From JBGVSA01 sp041807905 (lineage in GTDB: Bacteria; Pseudomonadota; Gammaproteobacteria; Burkholderiales; Rhodocyclaceae): a stretch of DNA of 64,000 nt. How positions within the stretch are numbered: the first letter of the stretch is position 1; every line of letters begins with the position of its first letter. Shown here in pieces: positions 43,309-53,879 of this stretch. The position numbers were made by a program, and so were the translations under genes. The stretch covers positions 1-64,000 of the forward strand of contig NZ_JBGVSA010000009.1 in the NCBI RefSeq assembly GCF_041807905.1, in the 5' to 3' direction. The notes under the pieces were generated by a model. It ran no database searches and was not told where the DNA came from. It saw only the letters and a program-made list of their open reading frames with translations.

Positions 43309-46300
43309 ATGACTTCCGCCGCACCCGACACCCCCGCCCTGCCGACCGATCCGATCTTCGTCCACCTGCGCATGCACACCGAGTTTTCGGTGGAAGACGG
43401 CATCGTGCGGACGGACGATGCCATCGCAGCCGCCAAGGCCGACAACATGCCCGCGCTGGGCATCTCGGACCTGGCCAACCTGTTCGGCATGGTCAAGCAC
43501 TACAAGGGCTGCCGCGGCAAAGGCATCAAGCCGATCGTCGCCATCGACGCCTGGATCACCAACGACGATGACCGCGACAAACCCTATCGCGTCCTACTGG
43601 TCTGCAAGCACCGCGCGGGCTACGGCCAGTTGTGCGAACTGATCTCCCGGGCGTTCCTGGAAAACAAATACCGCGGCCGGGCCGAAATCCGCCGCGACTG
43701 GCTGACCGCCGAGTCCGCCTCGGGGCTGATCTGTGCGTCGGGCGCCATGCTGGGCGATGTCGGGCTGGCGATCGCCGCCGGCAACATTGCCGCCGCCGAG
43801 CATGCCGCGCAGGACTGGGCCGCCCGCTTCCCGGGCAGCTTCTACATAGAATTGCAGCGCGCCGGGCATCCGGGGGCGGAAGCCTACGTGCAGCAGGCCG
43901 TGCAACTGGCCGCGCGCCTGTCGCTGCCGGTGGTCGCCACGCACCCGATCCAGTTCCTCAAGCGCGATGACTTCAGGGCACACGAGGCTCGCGTCTGTAT
44001 CGCCCAGGGCTACGTGCTGGCCGACAAGCGCCGCCAGCAGCAATTCACGCCGGAGCAGTACTTCAAGACGCAGGCCGAAATGGCCGAACTCTTCGCCGAC
44101 CTGCCCGAAGCGCTCGCCAACGCGGTCGAGATCGCCAAGCGCTGCTCGCTGTCGATCACGCTGGGCAAGAACTTCCTGCCGCAATTCCCCACCGACGGCA
44201 TGTCGCTGGACGACTTCCTCGTGCAGGAAGCCAAGAAGGGGCTCGAAGAGCGCCTGGAACACCTCTACCCGAACATCGAAGAACGCGAACGCGAACGCCC
44301 GCGCTACTACGACCGGCTCAAGTTCGAGACCGACACCATCATCCAGATGGGTTTCCCGGGCTACTTCCTGATCGTGGCGGACTTCATCCAGTGGGCCAAG
44401 AACAACGGCGTGCCGGTCGGCCCGGGCCGAGGCTCGGGCGCCGGTTCGCTGGTCGCCTATTCGCTGAAGATCACCGACCTCGACCCGACCGCCTACGCTC
44501 TGCTGTTCGAGCGCTTCCTGAACCCCGAACGCGTGTCGATGCCCGACTTCGACATCGACTTCTGCCAGGACAACCGCTACCGCGTCATCGAATACGTGCG
44601 CGACCGCTATGGCCGCGACGCCGTGAGCCAGATCGCCACCTTCGGCACGATGGCATCGAAGGCCGTGGTCCGCGACGTCGGCCGCGTGCTCGATCTGTCG
44701 TACGGCCTGTGCGACCGCCTGTCCAAGCTCATTCCGGTGGTGCAGAACAAACCGCTGGGGCTGGAAGACGCGCGCAAGGAAGAACCCGCCATCAACGAGA
44801 TGATGGCCGACGAGGCCGACGGCGAATCCATCCAGGAACTGTGGGAGCTCGCGCTGCCGCTCGAAGGGCTGACCCGCAACATCGGCATGCACGCCGGGGG
44901 CGTGCTGATCGCACCGGGCAAGATCACCGACTTCTGCCCGCTGTACATCGCAGATGGCGCGGACGCCTCGACCGTCTCGCAGTTCGACAAGGACGACGTC
45001 GAAGCCGTCGGGCTGGTGAAGTTCGACTTTCTGGGTCTGCGAAACCTCACGATTATCAAGCTCGCGCTCGAATACATCGAACGCCTGACCGGGCAGAACA
45101 TCGACCTCATGGCGCTGGGCTTCGAAGACCCGGCCGCCTACCAGATCCTGAAAGACGCCAACACCACGGCGATCTTCCAGGTGGAATCGGACGGGATGAA
45201 GAAGCTTCTCAAGAAGCTCGGCCCCGACCGCTTCGAAGACATCATCGCCGTGCTGGCGCTGTACCGTCCGGGCCCGCTCGGCTCCGGGATGGTGGACGAC
45301 TTCATCCTGCGCAAGAAGGGCCAGCAGGAAATCGACTTCTTCCACCCCGACCTCAAGCCCTGCCTCGAGCCGACCTACGGCGTGATCGTGTACCAAGAGC
45401 AGGTGATGCAGATTTCGCAGATCATCGGCGGCTACACGCTGGGTGGTGCGGACATGCTGCGCCGGGCGATGGGCAAGAAAAAGCCCGAGGAAATGGCCAA
45501 GCACCGCGAAACCATCGCGGAAGGCGCCAAGAAAAAAGGCTACGACCCGCAGCTTGCCGAGCATCTGTTCGATCTGATGACGAAATTCGCGGAGTACGGC
45601 TTCAACAAGTCGCACACCGCCGCCTATGCTGTCGTCACCTATCACACTGCGTGGCTCAAGGCGCACCACTGCGCGGCCTTCATGGCGGCGACCATGTCGT
45701 CCGACATGGACAACACCGACACGGTCAAGATCTTCTTCGAAGACACGCTGGCCAACGGCATCAAGATCCTGCCGCCGGACATCAACGCGTCCAACTACCG
45801 TTTTGAACCGACCGACGCCAAGACCATCCGCTACGGCCTCGGCGCGGTCAAAGGCGTGGGCGAGCCGGCGGTCAACGCGATCCTCGCCGCACGCGAAAAG
45901 GACGGCCCGTTCCGCGACCTGTTCGACTTCTGCAACCGCGTCGACCGCCGCCAGGTCAATCGCCGCACCATCGAAGCACTGATCCGCGCAGGCGCCTTCG
46001 ACACCACCGACGCCGCCGGGCAGAACGCCCGCTCCAGGTTCATGGCCACCGTCGGCATCGCCATGGAAGCAGCCGAACAAGCCGCCGCCAGCGCCGGCCA
46101 GGGCGGCCTGTTCGACATGCCGGGCGAAGCTTCGTCGATTGCGCCGGACTTCATCGAAGCCCGCGTATGGACGGAGCGCCAGCGCCTGACCGAGGAAAAA
46201 ATCGCCATTGGCTTCTTCCTGTCCGGCCATCCGTACAACAGCTCGCGCGCTGAAGTCAGTCGCTTCGTGCGCCGCACGCTGTCGCGTGTGGAGCCGCAAA

Positions 46301-46833
46301 AAGAGCCGCAGATGATGGCCGGCGTGGTCAGCGCCTTCCGCACCAAGATCGGCAATCGCGGCAAGATGGCCTTCATCCAGTTGGACGACGGCACCGCGCA
46401 GCTCGAAGTCACCGCCTACGCCGAAGTGCTCGACGCCAACAAGGACAAGATCGTCGCCGACGAGGTACTGATCGTCGAAGGCAAGGTCAGCAACGACGAC
46501 TTTACCGGCGGCTACCGCATCATCGCCGAACGCATGATGACGTTGGCCGAGGCACGCGGCCGCTACGCCCGCGCGCTCAATGTGCGCATCAACGGAGAGG
46601 TCGCCGCGGCAGGCGGCGCCCGTGCGGCGGCCGACAGACTGCAGGGGCTGCTCGCCGGCTATCGCGGTACGCGGGACGAAGGTGCCTGCAACGTGCGGCT
46701 GCGCTATCGCAACGGGCAGGCGGAGGGCGACCTGCCCCTGGGCGAGAACTGGCGCGTCAAGCTGGACGAACCCCTGCTGGAAGCACTGCGCGAATGGCTA
46801 TCGCCCGAGAGTGTTGACATCAACTACGGCTGA
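43309..46833 (+). CDS. dnaE: DNA polymerase III subunit alpha
   Basis: 1174 residues; replicative polymerase catalytic subunit. Seen: N-terminal PHP domain (FVHLRMHTEFSVEDGIVRTD), the catalytic PDFDIDFCQD motif (Asp413, Asp415 or Asp417 equivalents), GPGRGSGAGSLVAY, FDFLGLRNLTII with the third Asp, YRPGPLGSGMVDDFI, the clamp-binding-like QGGLFDMPGEA in the C-terminal third, and an OB-fold near residues 1000-1080 (AGVVSAFRTKIGNRGKMAFI). Length and domain order match DnaE1. Single gene, divergent from the antiporter gene. Confidence 0.97.
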   Translation: MTSAAPDTPALPTDPIFVHLRMHTEFSVEDGIVRTDDAIAAAKADNMPALGISDLANLFGMVKHYKGCRGKGIKPIVAIDAWITNDDDRDKPYRVLLVCKHRAGYGQLCELISRAFLENKYRGRAEIRRDWLTAESASGLICASGAMLGDVGLAIAAGNIAAAEHAAQDWAARFPGSFYIELQRAGHPGAEAYVQQAVQLAARLSLPVVATHPIQFLKRDDFRAHEARVCIAQGYVLADKRRQQQFTPEQYFKTQAEMAELFADLPEALANAVEIAKRCSLSITLGKNFLPQFPTDGMSLDDFLVQEAKKGLEERLEHLYPNIEERERERPRYYDRLKFETDTIIQMGFPGYFLIVADFIQWAKNNGVPVGPGRGSGAGSLVAYSLKITDLDPTAYALLFERFLNPERVSMPDFDIDFCQDNRYRVIEYVRDRYGRDAVSQIATFGTMASKAVVRDVGRVLDLSYGLCDRLSKLIPVVQNKPLGLEDARKEEPAINEMMADEADGESIQELWELALPLEGLTRNIGMHAGGVLIAPGKITDFCPLYIADGADASTVSQFDKDDVEAVGLVKFDFLGLRNLTIIKLALEYIERLTGQNIDLMALGFEDPAAYQILKDANTTAIFQVESDGMKKLLKKLGPDRFEDIIAVLALYRPGPLGSGMVDDFILRKKGQQEIDFFHPDLKPCLEPTYGVIVYQEQVMQISQIIGGYTLGGADMLRRAMGKKKPEEMAKHRETIAEGAKKKGYDPQLAEHLFDLMTKFAEYGFNKSHTAAYAVVTYHTAWLKAHHCAAFMAATMSSDMDNTDTVKIFFEDTLANGIKILPPDINASNYRFEPTDAKTIRYGLGAVKGVGEPAVNAILAAREKDGPFRDLFDFCNRVDRRQVNRRTIEALIRAGAFDTTDAAGQNARSRFMATVGIAMEAAEQAAASAGQGGLFDMPGEASSIAPDFIEARVWTERQRLTEEKIAIGFFLSGHPYNSSRAEVSRFVRRTLSRVEPQKEPQMMAGVVSAFRTKIGNRGKMAFIQLDDGTAQLEVTAYAEVLDANKDKIVADEVLIVEGKVSNDDFTGGYRIIAERMMTLAEARGRYARALNVRINGEVAAAGGARAAADRLQGLLAGYRGTRDEGACNVRLRYRNGQAEGDLPLGENWRVKLDEPLLEALREWLSPESVDINYG

Positions 46834-47015
46834 CGCTGGCCGGTGTATTTTTTACGCAACATCGGGGCAAGAACGACAACGCACGCGGCTTGGCGAGGAA
46901 ACGCAGGCCTTCCCGGCCTGGAGGACGACTTCCGTCTGTCGTGCGAATGCGCGCGCACAGCAAATCGTGAAAAACGACACTTGTTTTTGAGTCAGAGATT
47001 GCCGAAAGTAATCTC

Positions 47016-47636
47016 ATGAAAAGTCTGACACGCTCCCTCCTCGTCACCGTGTGCCTGCTTTCCGCCGCCCAGTGCTGGGCGCAAGCGGGGCTGCGCGTGA
47101 CGTTGCCGTCGGGCGCGGTGTTGGGCGATGCGCCCGCGGGCGCCAACAGCAGCCTCGTCCTCCGGTTCTCCGACCCGACCGGCAGCAGCGCCACCGCGGC
47201 CGGTCCTGCGTTGGCCACCACGCAACCTTTGCGCCTGTCCGGCAACAGCGACGACAGCTCGCTTTCTCGTTCGCCGACCGTATGGGCTGACTGGCGGCCT
47301 TTCGACAACGGCCTGCGGACGTCCGCCGGCATGATGTGGCGCGACACACTCAGCGAACGCACGCCCACGGTCGATGCGATGTCGGCCGCCAACTTCGACG
47401 TCCGAGACCGCGTATCGACGCCCTTCGTCGGCTTTGGCTGGGTCAGCACCAAATCACGCACCTCGCGCTGGAGCCTGTCGGCCGAAATCGGCGCTTACGC
47501 CAGCGGCGGCGGTGAATGCCGCACGGCTGCGCTGTCCTGCGCGGTGTCCTCGGGCATGGGGCTCAAGCCCGGCTCGGGCAACGATGGCATTCACTGGAAC
47601 CCGTACCTCAGCTTCGGCGCTTCATACTCGTACTGA
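47016..47636 (+). CDS. Small exported, probable outer-membrane protein of unknown function
   Basis: 206 residues. Seen: signal peptide (residues 1-23, cleaved after CWA), then a beta-rich sequence with RFSDPTGSSATAAG, VWADWRPFDNGLRTSAGM, RVSTPFVGFGWVSTKSR and a C-terminus PYLSFGASYSY with alternating aromatic residues, the pattern of a small outer-membrane barrel. No specific family recognised. Separated from dnaE by 182 bases that hold a small GC-rich inverted repeat but no clear promoter. Confidence 0.65.
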   Translation: MKSLTRSLLVTVCLLSAAQCWAQAGLRVTLPSGAVLGDAPAGANSSLVLRFSDPTGSSATAAGPALATTQPLRLSGNSDDSSLSRSPTVWADWRPFDNGLRTSAGMMWRDTLSERTPTVDAMSAANFDVRDRVSTPFVGFGWVSTKSRTSRWSLSAEIGAYASGGGECRTAALSCAVSSGMGLKPGSGNDGIHWNPYLSFGASYSY

Positions 47637-47705
47637 CGCCACTGGCTGCGCGCGGGCAAACGCGGAATAATCGCGCGCCCGCCCCTGCAGTTCCCGCTTT
47701 CCACC

Positions 47706-48185
47706 ATGCCAGCACCTCGCTTCCTCGGCCGCGCACTGCTCGACGATCTCTGCGCCCAGGCTGCCGCATCACCGCGCCGTCGCCGCAACCACAATCTGCA
47801 CGCCAACACCGAAGATCCCGCGCAGCGGTTCTTCAATGCGCTGCAACCGGATTCCTACGTCGTCCCGCATCGCCACATCATTCCCGGCAAAGAAGAAACG
47901 CTCATCGTCGTACGTGGGCGCCTTGGCGTTCTGTTCTTCGACGATCGGGGCGATGTGACGGAAACCCGGGTGCTCAGCCCGGGCGGCGACGATTTCGGTC
48001 TGTTCATCCCGACCGGCTTGTGGCACAGCGTGATCGCGCTGGAGCCCGCCGTGTTCTTCGAAGCCAAGCGCGGCCCCTATCGCCCTCTTGAAGACAGCGA
48101 GTTCGCACCATGGGCGCCGGCCGAAGGAACCGACGGTGCGGCGACTTGCCTTGCGATGATGCGCAGGCACTTCACGCAGCCCTGA
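47706..48185 (+). CDS. WbuC-family cupin-fold metalloprotein
   Basis: 159 residues. Seen: the WbuC hallmark RRRNHNLHANTEDPAQRFFNALQPDSYVVPHRH (residues about 25-57) with His residues that would bind metal, ETLIVVRGRLGVLFFDD, then PTGLWHSVIALEPAVFFEAKRGPY. Known: small cupins often encoded near surface-polysaccharide genes, catalytic role unproven. Here it stands alone between the exported protein and the resorcinol-type cluster, with its own short upstream region. Confidence 0.88.
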   Translation: MPAPRFLGRALLDDLCAQAAASPRRRRNHNLHANTEDPAQRFFNALQPDSYVVPHRHIIPGKEETLIVVRGRLGVLFFDDRGDVTETRVLSPGGDDFGLFIPTGLWHSVIALEPAVFFEAKRGPYRPLEDSEFAPWAPAEGTDGAATCLAMMRRHFTQP

Positions 48186-48263
48186 TCGGACCCCGGTAAA
48201 CCCCAGTCCGGCGATCAGATTCCAACGAGCGTTGCGGCGGCTCGCGGGGCCGGCATGGGCCGG

Positions 48264-48272
48264 TGATACACT
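48264..48272 (+). promoter_or_regulatory. Possible extended -10 promoter element of the darA operon
   Basis: TGATACACT (TGn plus TACACT) about 37 bases before the first gene of the nine-gene operon. No convincing -35 box is seen. Confidence 0.4.
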
Positions 48273-48308
48273 CGCGCGGATTTTCCGATTCCCCCCAACG
48301 CCGTACCC

Positions 48309-49286
48309 GTGAATCCCGACAGCCACCTTCCGGCCTCCACCAAGCGCGTGCTGGTGATCGACTACTCGCAGAGCGGACAACTCTGGTCCGTCGCTGCGCG
48401 TATCGTCGAGCCCCTGCGCGCGCAGGCCGGCGTGGTGGTTCACGTCGAGCGCATCCGGCCGCAACCTGCTTACCCATTCCCGTGGGGGTTCTTCAGCTTC
48501 CTTGATGCCTTCCCGGAGTCGGCGCATCTCGTGCCGCCGTCGCTGGCGCCACTGTCGCTGACGGGCGAGGAGGACTTCGACCTCATCATCCTGCCTTACC
48601 AGGTGTGGTTCCTCGCGCCGTCGCCGCCGATCGTGGCCTTTCTCAAGAGCCCTGTCGCGGCCCGGCTGCTGCGCGGCAAGCCCGTGGTGACGGTCATCGC
48701 CTGCCGCAACATGTGGATGACGGCGCAGGAACGCATGAAAAACCTGCTGACCGGCGTTGGCGCGCGACTCGTCGACAATGTCGTGCTGGTCGATGCCGGC
48801 CCGACGCTGGCAACCTTCATCACCACCCCGCGCTGGTTGCTGACCGGCCGCAAGGATGCCTTCCTCGGCATGCCGCCGGCAGGCGTGGCCGAGCGCGACA
48901 TCCTGCGAGCGCGCCGCTTTGGTCTCGCCCTGCGGGATGCGCTGGCGACGAACGCCGAAAAAGGCGACGGCCCGCTGCTCGCCGGCCTCGGCGCCGTACA
49001 TGCCGATCCGCGCCTGTATGTCAGCGAGCGCGCCGGCACGCGCAGCTTTCACGTCTGGGGACGGCTGCTGCGTGCCATCGGCCCCGCGGGCGCGGCACGC
49101 CGCCGCCCATTCCTGTTGCTGTACGTGGCCTTCCTCGTATGCGCCATCATTTGCATCGTTCCCGTGAGTCTCGCCCTGCAGGCGCTGCTTCGCCCTTTCA
49201 TGGCGCGGCGCCTGGCGGCACTGAAAGCGCGCTTCGAAGCGCCCTCCGGCTCGGGAACCGAACGTCTGTCCCTGTATGAGCACTGA
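48309..49286 (+). CDS. darA: DarA-type dialkylresorcinol-forming enzyme (flavodoxin-like)
   Basis: 325 residues from GTG 48309. Seen: the DarA hallmarks LVIDYSQSGQLWSV (residues about 15-28, flavodoxin-type phosphate loop), YPFPWGFFSFLDAFPE, YQVWFLAPSPPIVAFL, VVTVIACRNMWMTAQERMK and TPRWLLTGRKDAF, plus a hydrophobic helix near residues 270-295 that would tether it to the membrane. Known: in Pseudomonas and flexirubin producers DarA oxidises/aromatises the cyclohexanedione made by DarB to a 2,5-dialkylresorcinol. First gene of a nine-gene operon and overlapping darB by 11 bases. The assignment is from motif pattern; the product is inferred. Confidence 0.85.
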   Translation: MNPDSHLPASTKRVLVIDYSQSGQLWSVAARIVEPLRAQAGVVVHVERIRPQPAYPFPWGFFSFLDAFPESAHLVPPSLAPLSLTGEEDFDLIILPYQVWFLAPSPPIVAFLKSPVAARLLRGKPVVTVIACRNMWMTAQERMKNLLTGVGARLVDNVVLVDAGPTLATFITTPRWLLTGRKDAFLGMPPAGVAERDILRARRFGLALRDALATNAEKGDGPLLAGLGAVHADPRLYVSERAGTRSFHVWGRLLRAIGPAGAARRRPFLLLYVAFLVCAIICIVPVSLALQALLRPFMARRLAALKARFEAPSGSGTERLSLYEH

Positions 49287-50409
49287 AGTCTTCATCACCC
49301 GCACCGCGTCTTTCCTCCCCTTCGAACCGGTTGGCAACGACGAAATCGAATCCGTCCTCGGCATGATCGGCGGCAAGCCCTCGCGTGCACGGCGCATCGT
49401 GCTGCGCTCTAACGGCATCCGCCAGCGCCATTACGCCATCGACCGCGCCACGGGCGAGCCGGCGATGAGCAACGCCCAGCTCACCGCCCGGGCGATACGC
49501 GAACTGGGCGAAGTCGGCCGCGTCGACGCCCTGGCGTGCGGCACCTCGCTGCCTGACCAGCTCATGCCGGGTCATGGCGTGATGGTGCACGGCGAGCTGG
49601 GCTGGCCGCGCCTTGAGGTCACCTCGTTCGCGGGCATCTGCCTGTCGGGCACCGCCGCACTCAAGCACGCCTGGTTGTCGGTACGCGCAGGCGATGCCCG
49701 GCGTGCCGTGGCGACCGGCTCCGAACTGGCTTCGCCGATCCTGCTGGCACGCCACTTCGAAGCGGAATCCGAACACCAGGTGAACATGCTCGAAGCGCGC
49801 CCCGAAATCGCCTTCGAAAAGGACTTCCTGCGCTGGATGCTCTCCGATGGCGCCGGCGCCATGCTGCTGGAACGCGAACCGCGCGGCCCACTGTCGCTGC
49901 GCATCGAGTGGATCGAGCTGTCATCGGCCGCCCATGAACTGCCCGCGTGCATGTATGCGGGCGCGGACAAGCGCGCGGACGGATCGCTCGCAGGGTGGTT
50001 GCATCACCCCGTCAGCGACTGGGCCAGCAAGTCGATCTTCGCCGTCAAGCAGGACGTGCGGCTGCTCGACGAGAACATCGCCCGCGCCACGTTCGCCGAA
50101 CCGCTCACGGCGCTGATCGCCAAGCACGGTTTGCGCGCGCAGGACGTCGACTGGTTCCTGCCACACATGTCGTCGTGCTATTTCGCCGACCGGCTCGCCG
50201 CCACGCTGGAAGAGATCGGCCTGCCGATCCCGCGCGAGCGCTGGTTCACCAATCTCACCACGCGCGGCAACACCGGCTCGGCCTCGCCTTACATCATGCT
50301 CGATGAGCTGTTCCGCTCCGGGCGCATCTCGTGCGGCCAGCGCTTGCTCATGTACGTACCGGAAAGCGGTCGCTTCTCCAGCGGCTTCGTCTGCCTGGAG
50401 GCCGTCTGA
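49276..50409 (+). CDS. darB: DarB-type beta-ketoacyl-ACP synthase III
   Basis: 377 residues. Seen: thiolase-fold KAS III with the full catalytic set: Cys122 (SFAGICLSGTAALKHAW), His297 (FLPHMSSCYF) and Asn332 (TTRGNTGSASP). The rather divergent sequence and its position behind darA point to DarB, which condenses two fatty-acid-derived units and cyclises them. Overlaps darA by 11 bases and the next gene by one base (TGATG), so all three are translationally coupled. A role in ordinary fatty acid initiation is unlikely given the context. Confidence 0.85.
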   Translation: MSTEVFITRTASFLPFEPVGNDEIESVLGMIGGKPSRARRIVLRSNGIRQRHYAIDRATGEPAMSNAQLTARAIRELGEVGRVDALACGTSLPDQLMPGHGVMVHGELGWPRLEVTSFAGICLSGTAALKHAWLSVRAGDARRAVATGSELASPILLARHFEAESEHQVNMLEARPEIAFEKDFLRWMLSDGAGAMLLEREPRGPLSLRIEWIELSSAAHELPACMYAGADKRADGSLAGWLHHPVSDWASKSIFAVKQDVRLLDENIARATFAEPLTALIAKHGLRAQDVDWFLPHMSSCYFADRLAATLEEIGLPIPRERWFTNLTTRGNTGSASPYIMLDELFRSGRISCGQRLLMYVPESGRFSSGFVCLEAV

Positions 50410-50804
50410 TGGAAGTCGGCGCCGTCCCGCAGGAAGGCAATCGCACGCACGACGGACAGCGCAAGGCGGTCTACGCGCGCGATGCGCAGGGCCGCATCGT
50501 GAGCGTCGCGTCGCGCGGCTGGGAGGTCGAAGAGATCGTGACCACGCAGGCGGTCGACGCGCTTCGCGCCCTGGCCGAAGAAGCACGCCAGCGCGCGCGC
50601 CAGGGACTCGCTTCTCCACTGGAATACTGGATGCACGACCGTCGCATGGACCTGGCGCTCCTCGCGCAAGCGACCGGCATCTGGCGCTGGCGGGTACGGC
50701 GCCATCTGCGTCCGGCCACGTTCGCCAAACTGCCGGCGCACCTTCTGCAACGCTATGCGGATGCGTTGGGGCTCGACATCGCCACCTTGCGGAGCGTGCC
50801 GTGA
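50409..50804 (+). CDS. Unrecognised protein of the dar-type operon (HTH-like C-terminus)
   Basis: 131 residues from ATG 50409. I do not recognise a family. Seen: a polar N-terminus with KAVYARDAQGRIVSVASRGWEVEEI, an Ala/Arg-rich helix (LRALAEEARQRARQGLASPL), then RRMDLALLAQATGIWRWRVRRHLRP and LPAHLLQRYADALGLDIATL, which has the spacing of a small helix-turn-helix as in XRE-type proteins. The start overlaps darB and the stop overlaps the BtrH-type gene (GTGA), so it is an integral operon member. It could be a local regulator or a scaffold; nothing proves either. Confidence 0.75.
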   Translation: MEVGAVPQEGNRTHDGQRKAVYARDAQGRIVSVASRGWEVEEIVTTQAVDALRALAEEARQRARQGLASPLEYWMHDRRMDLALLAQATGIWRWRVRRHLRPATFAKLPAHLLQRYADALGLDIATLRSVP

Positions 50805-51777
50805 ACGCACGCTTTGAACATCGCCACGCGGCGCACTGCGAAAGCGGGGCCATCTCTGCGCTGCTGCGTCACCACGGGGCTGACGTCAGCGAAGCGATGG
50901 CCTTCGGCCTGTCGTCGGCGCTGTCGTTCGCCTACCTGCCCTTCATCCGCCTGCAGGGGCTGCCGCTGGTGGCTTACCGCATGCCGCCGCGCGCCATCAT
51001 CAAGGGACTGTCGCGGCCATTCGGCGCGCGCTTTCGCTTCGAGACCTTCCGCTCGCCGCAGACTGCCGCGCAGCGTCTCGACGCCCTGCTCGATGAAGGA
51101 CGCGTGGTCGGCCTGCAGACCTCGGTATTCTGGCTGCCGTATTTCCCGCAGGACATGCGCTTTCACTTCAATGCGCACAACCTGCTGGTATTCGGACGCC
51201 ATGGCGAGCAATACGACATCAGCGATCCGGTCTTCGAAACGCCGCAAACCTGCGCCGCCGCGGACCTGAGCCGCGCGCGTTTCGCCAAGGGATTGCTCGC
51301 GCCGCGCGGCATGCTCTACTACGCGGAAGGCGTCGGCCGTCCGCAGCCCGATGCCGACGACATCCTGCGTGCGATTCGCAAGACCTGCCGCGGCATGCGT
51401 GCGCCCGTCCCGATCGCCGGTGTGCGCGCCATGCGCATGCTGGCCCGCAAGCTCGCTTCCCTCGACCCCGCGCATGCCGCTACCGCGCCCTTCGTCGGCC
51501 ATGTCGTACGCATGCAGGAAGAAATCGGCACGGGTGGCGCAGGCTTCCGCTTCATCTACGCCGCGTTCCTGCAGGAAGCCGCGCAACTGACGGGCCGCGC
51601 GGGGCTGGATGTGTTCGCCGATCGCTTGATGCGCATTGGCGACGACTGGCGCGCCTTCGCACTGCGCGCAGCACGCATGCTCCGCGCACGCGAGCCGATG
51701 GTGCCCGCCGAGCTCGCGCGGCTGCTGCACGCGCAGGCCGACGCCGAAGAGCAGTTCTTCCGCGACCTCGCACGCGC

Positions 51778-51784
<7 letters not shown>
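50801..51784 (+). CDS. BtrH-type acyltransferase-like protein
   Basis: 327 residues from GTG 50801. Seen: BtrH N-terminal-domain features: HRHAAHCESGAISALLRHHG with Cys13 as the probable nucleophile, SEAMAFGLSSALSFAYLPF, and FHFNAHNLLVFGRHGEQYDISDP with His126 and Asp139 or Asp142 to complete a cysteine-protease-like triad. A helical C-terminal half follows (DUF4872-like). Known: BtrH moves an acyl group from an acyl carrier protein to an amine in butirosin synthesis. Inferred here: transfer of an acyl or resorcinol-acyl chain from the operon's own ACP to an acceptor. Confidence 0.8.
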
Positions 51785-52698
<914 letters not shown>

Positions 52699-52720
52699 GC
52701 ATGCCAACACCGAGGCTCCC

Positions 52721-53875
52721 ATGCTGCGCGCATTGATGGCAAAGGAGTTGCGCGCCCTGCTGCGCGACATCCACGGCCTGGGCGCGCTGTTCGTCATGCC
52801 GCTGGTGTTCATCGTGATCATGTCGCTGGCGCTCAAGGACGTGTACAACCCGCCGGTCCAGCAGTACGCCTACGCCGTCGTCATGAACGACAACGGCCCC
52901 GCTGCGCGCGAACTGGTCGACCGCTGGGCGGCACGGCGCGGCATCGCGCAAACCGCCGACAATTGGCAGGCGGGACTGGCCGATGCACGGCTGCGTTACG
53001 TGCTGGTGATCGAACGCGATTTCTCGCACGCGCTGTCGCTGCCCGCCGCCCCCGACGGCGTCAAGCTCCGACTGATTGCCGAACCCGGTCTTGACCCTGG
53101 GCTATTCCGCAGCACCGCTGCTGAGCTCGCGGCGCTCGTCGGCGAACTGCGCGCCAACGCGTTGCTCGATCGCTTCCTCGGCATGGCACCCGAAGGCGCG
53201 GCATCGATATCGCGCTTTGTCGCAGCCGAACGGCTCACGACGGGCGTACATCCCACCGCCGTTCAGTACAACGTACCGGCCTGGCTGATTTTCGGCATGT
53301 TCTTCGTCGTTGCGGCCATGTCGAACCTGTTCGTGCAGGAGCGCGACAGCGGCATCCTCGCGCGGCTCAACACCCTGAGCGTGCCGCCGCGCATACAGGT
53401 TGCCGCCAAGGCCCTGCCGTACCTGATCGTGAATCTCATCCAGGCAGGCGCAATGCTGGCCGTCGGCGCGTGGCTGATGCCGTTGCTCGGGGGCGATGGT
53501 CTGTCATTCGCGGGCGTGCACCCGGGCGCGCTGCTGGTGGCCGTGCTGGCGACCGGGTGCGCCGCCGTCGCGCTCGCACTCTTCGTGGCAAGCCTCGTAC
53601 GCACGCATGCGCAGGCGGGAGCGGTCGGCCCGATCATCAACGTCATCATGGCGGCCATCGGCGGGATCATGGTGCCGACCTTCGTCATGCCGCTGTTCAT
53701 GCAGAAGCTGGCCGGCGCTTCGCCAATGAACTGGGCGCTCGACGCCATGCTCGGCGTGCTTGTGCGCGGCGGCGACGTAGCCTCGATCGAACAGCCGGTG
53801 CTGCGCCTGCTGGCTTTTGCACTGGTGATGTTCGTCGCCGCCAGCCTGTTGTTCCGTCGCCGCATCCGTCACTGA
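52721..53875 (+). CDS. ABC-2 type permease of the dar-type operon
   Basis: 384 residues. Seen: one N-terminal membrane helix (MPLVFIVIMSLALKDVY), a periplasmic domain of about 140 residues, then five helices in the second half with the ABC-2 signature region (FVVAAMSNLFVQERDSGILARLNTLSVPP and IINVIMAAIGGIMVPTFVMP). This YhhJ/YhiH-like architecture is common in exporters of drugs and lipid-like metabolites. With the preceding ATPase it should form a homodimeric exporter for the product of the operon. Confidence 0.92.
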   Translation: MLRALMAKELRALLRDIHGLGALFVMPLVFIVIMSLALKDVYNPPVQQYAYAVVMNDNGPAARELVDRWAARRGIAQTADNWQAGLADARLRYVLVIERDFSHALSLPAAPDGVKLRLIAEPGLDPGLFRSTAAELAALVGELRANALLDRFLGMAPEGAASISRFVAAERLTTGVHPTAVQYNVPAWLIFGMFFVVAAMSNLFVQERDSGILARLNTLSVPPRIQVAAKALPYLIVNLIQAGAMLAVGAWLMPLLGGDGLSFAGVHPGALLVAVLATGCAAVALALFVASLVRTHAQAGAVGPIINVIMAAIGGIMVPTFVMPLFMQKLAGASPMNWALDAMLGVLVRGGDVASIEQPVLRLLAFALVMFVAASLLFRRRIRH

Positions 53876-53879
53876 ATCC

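Noticed and set aside
43594..46299. Long minus-strand frame of 901 codons opposite dnaE
   Set aside because: Antisense shadow of dnaE caused by codon bias in GC-rich DNA.
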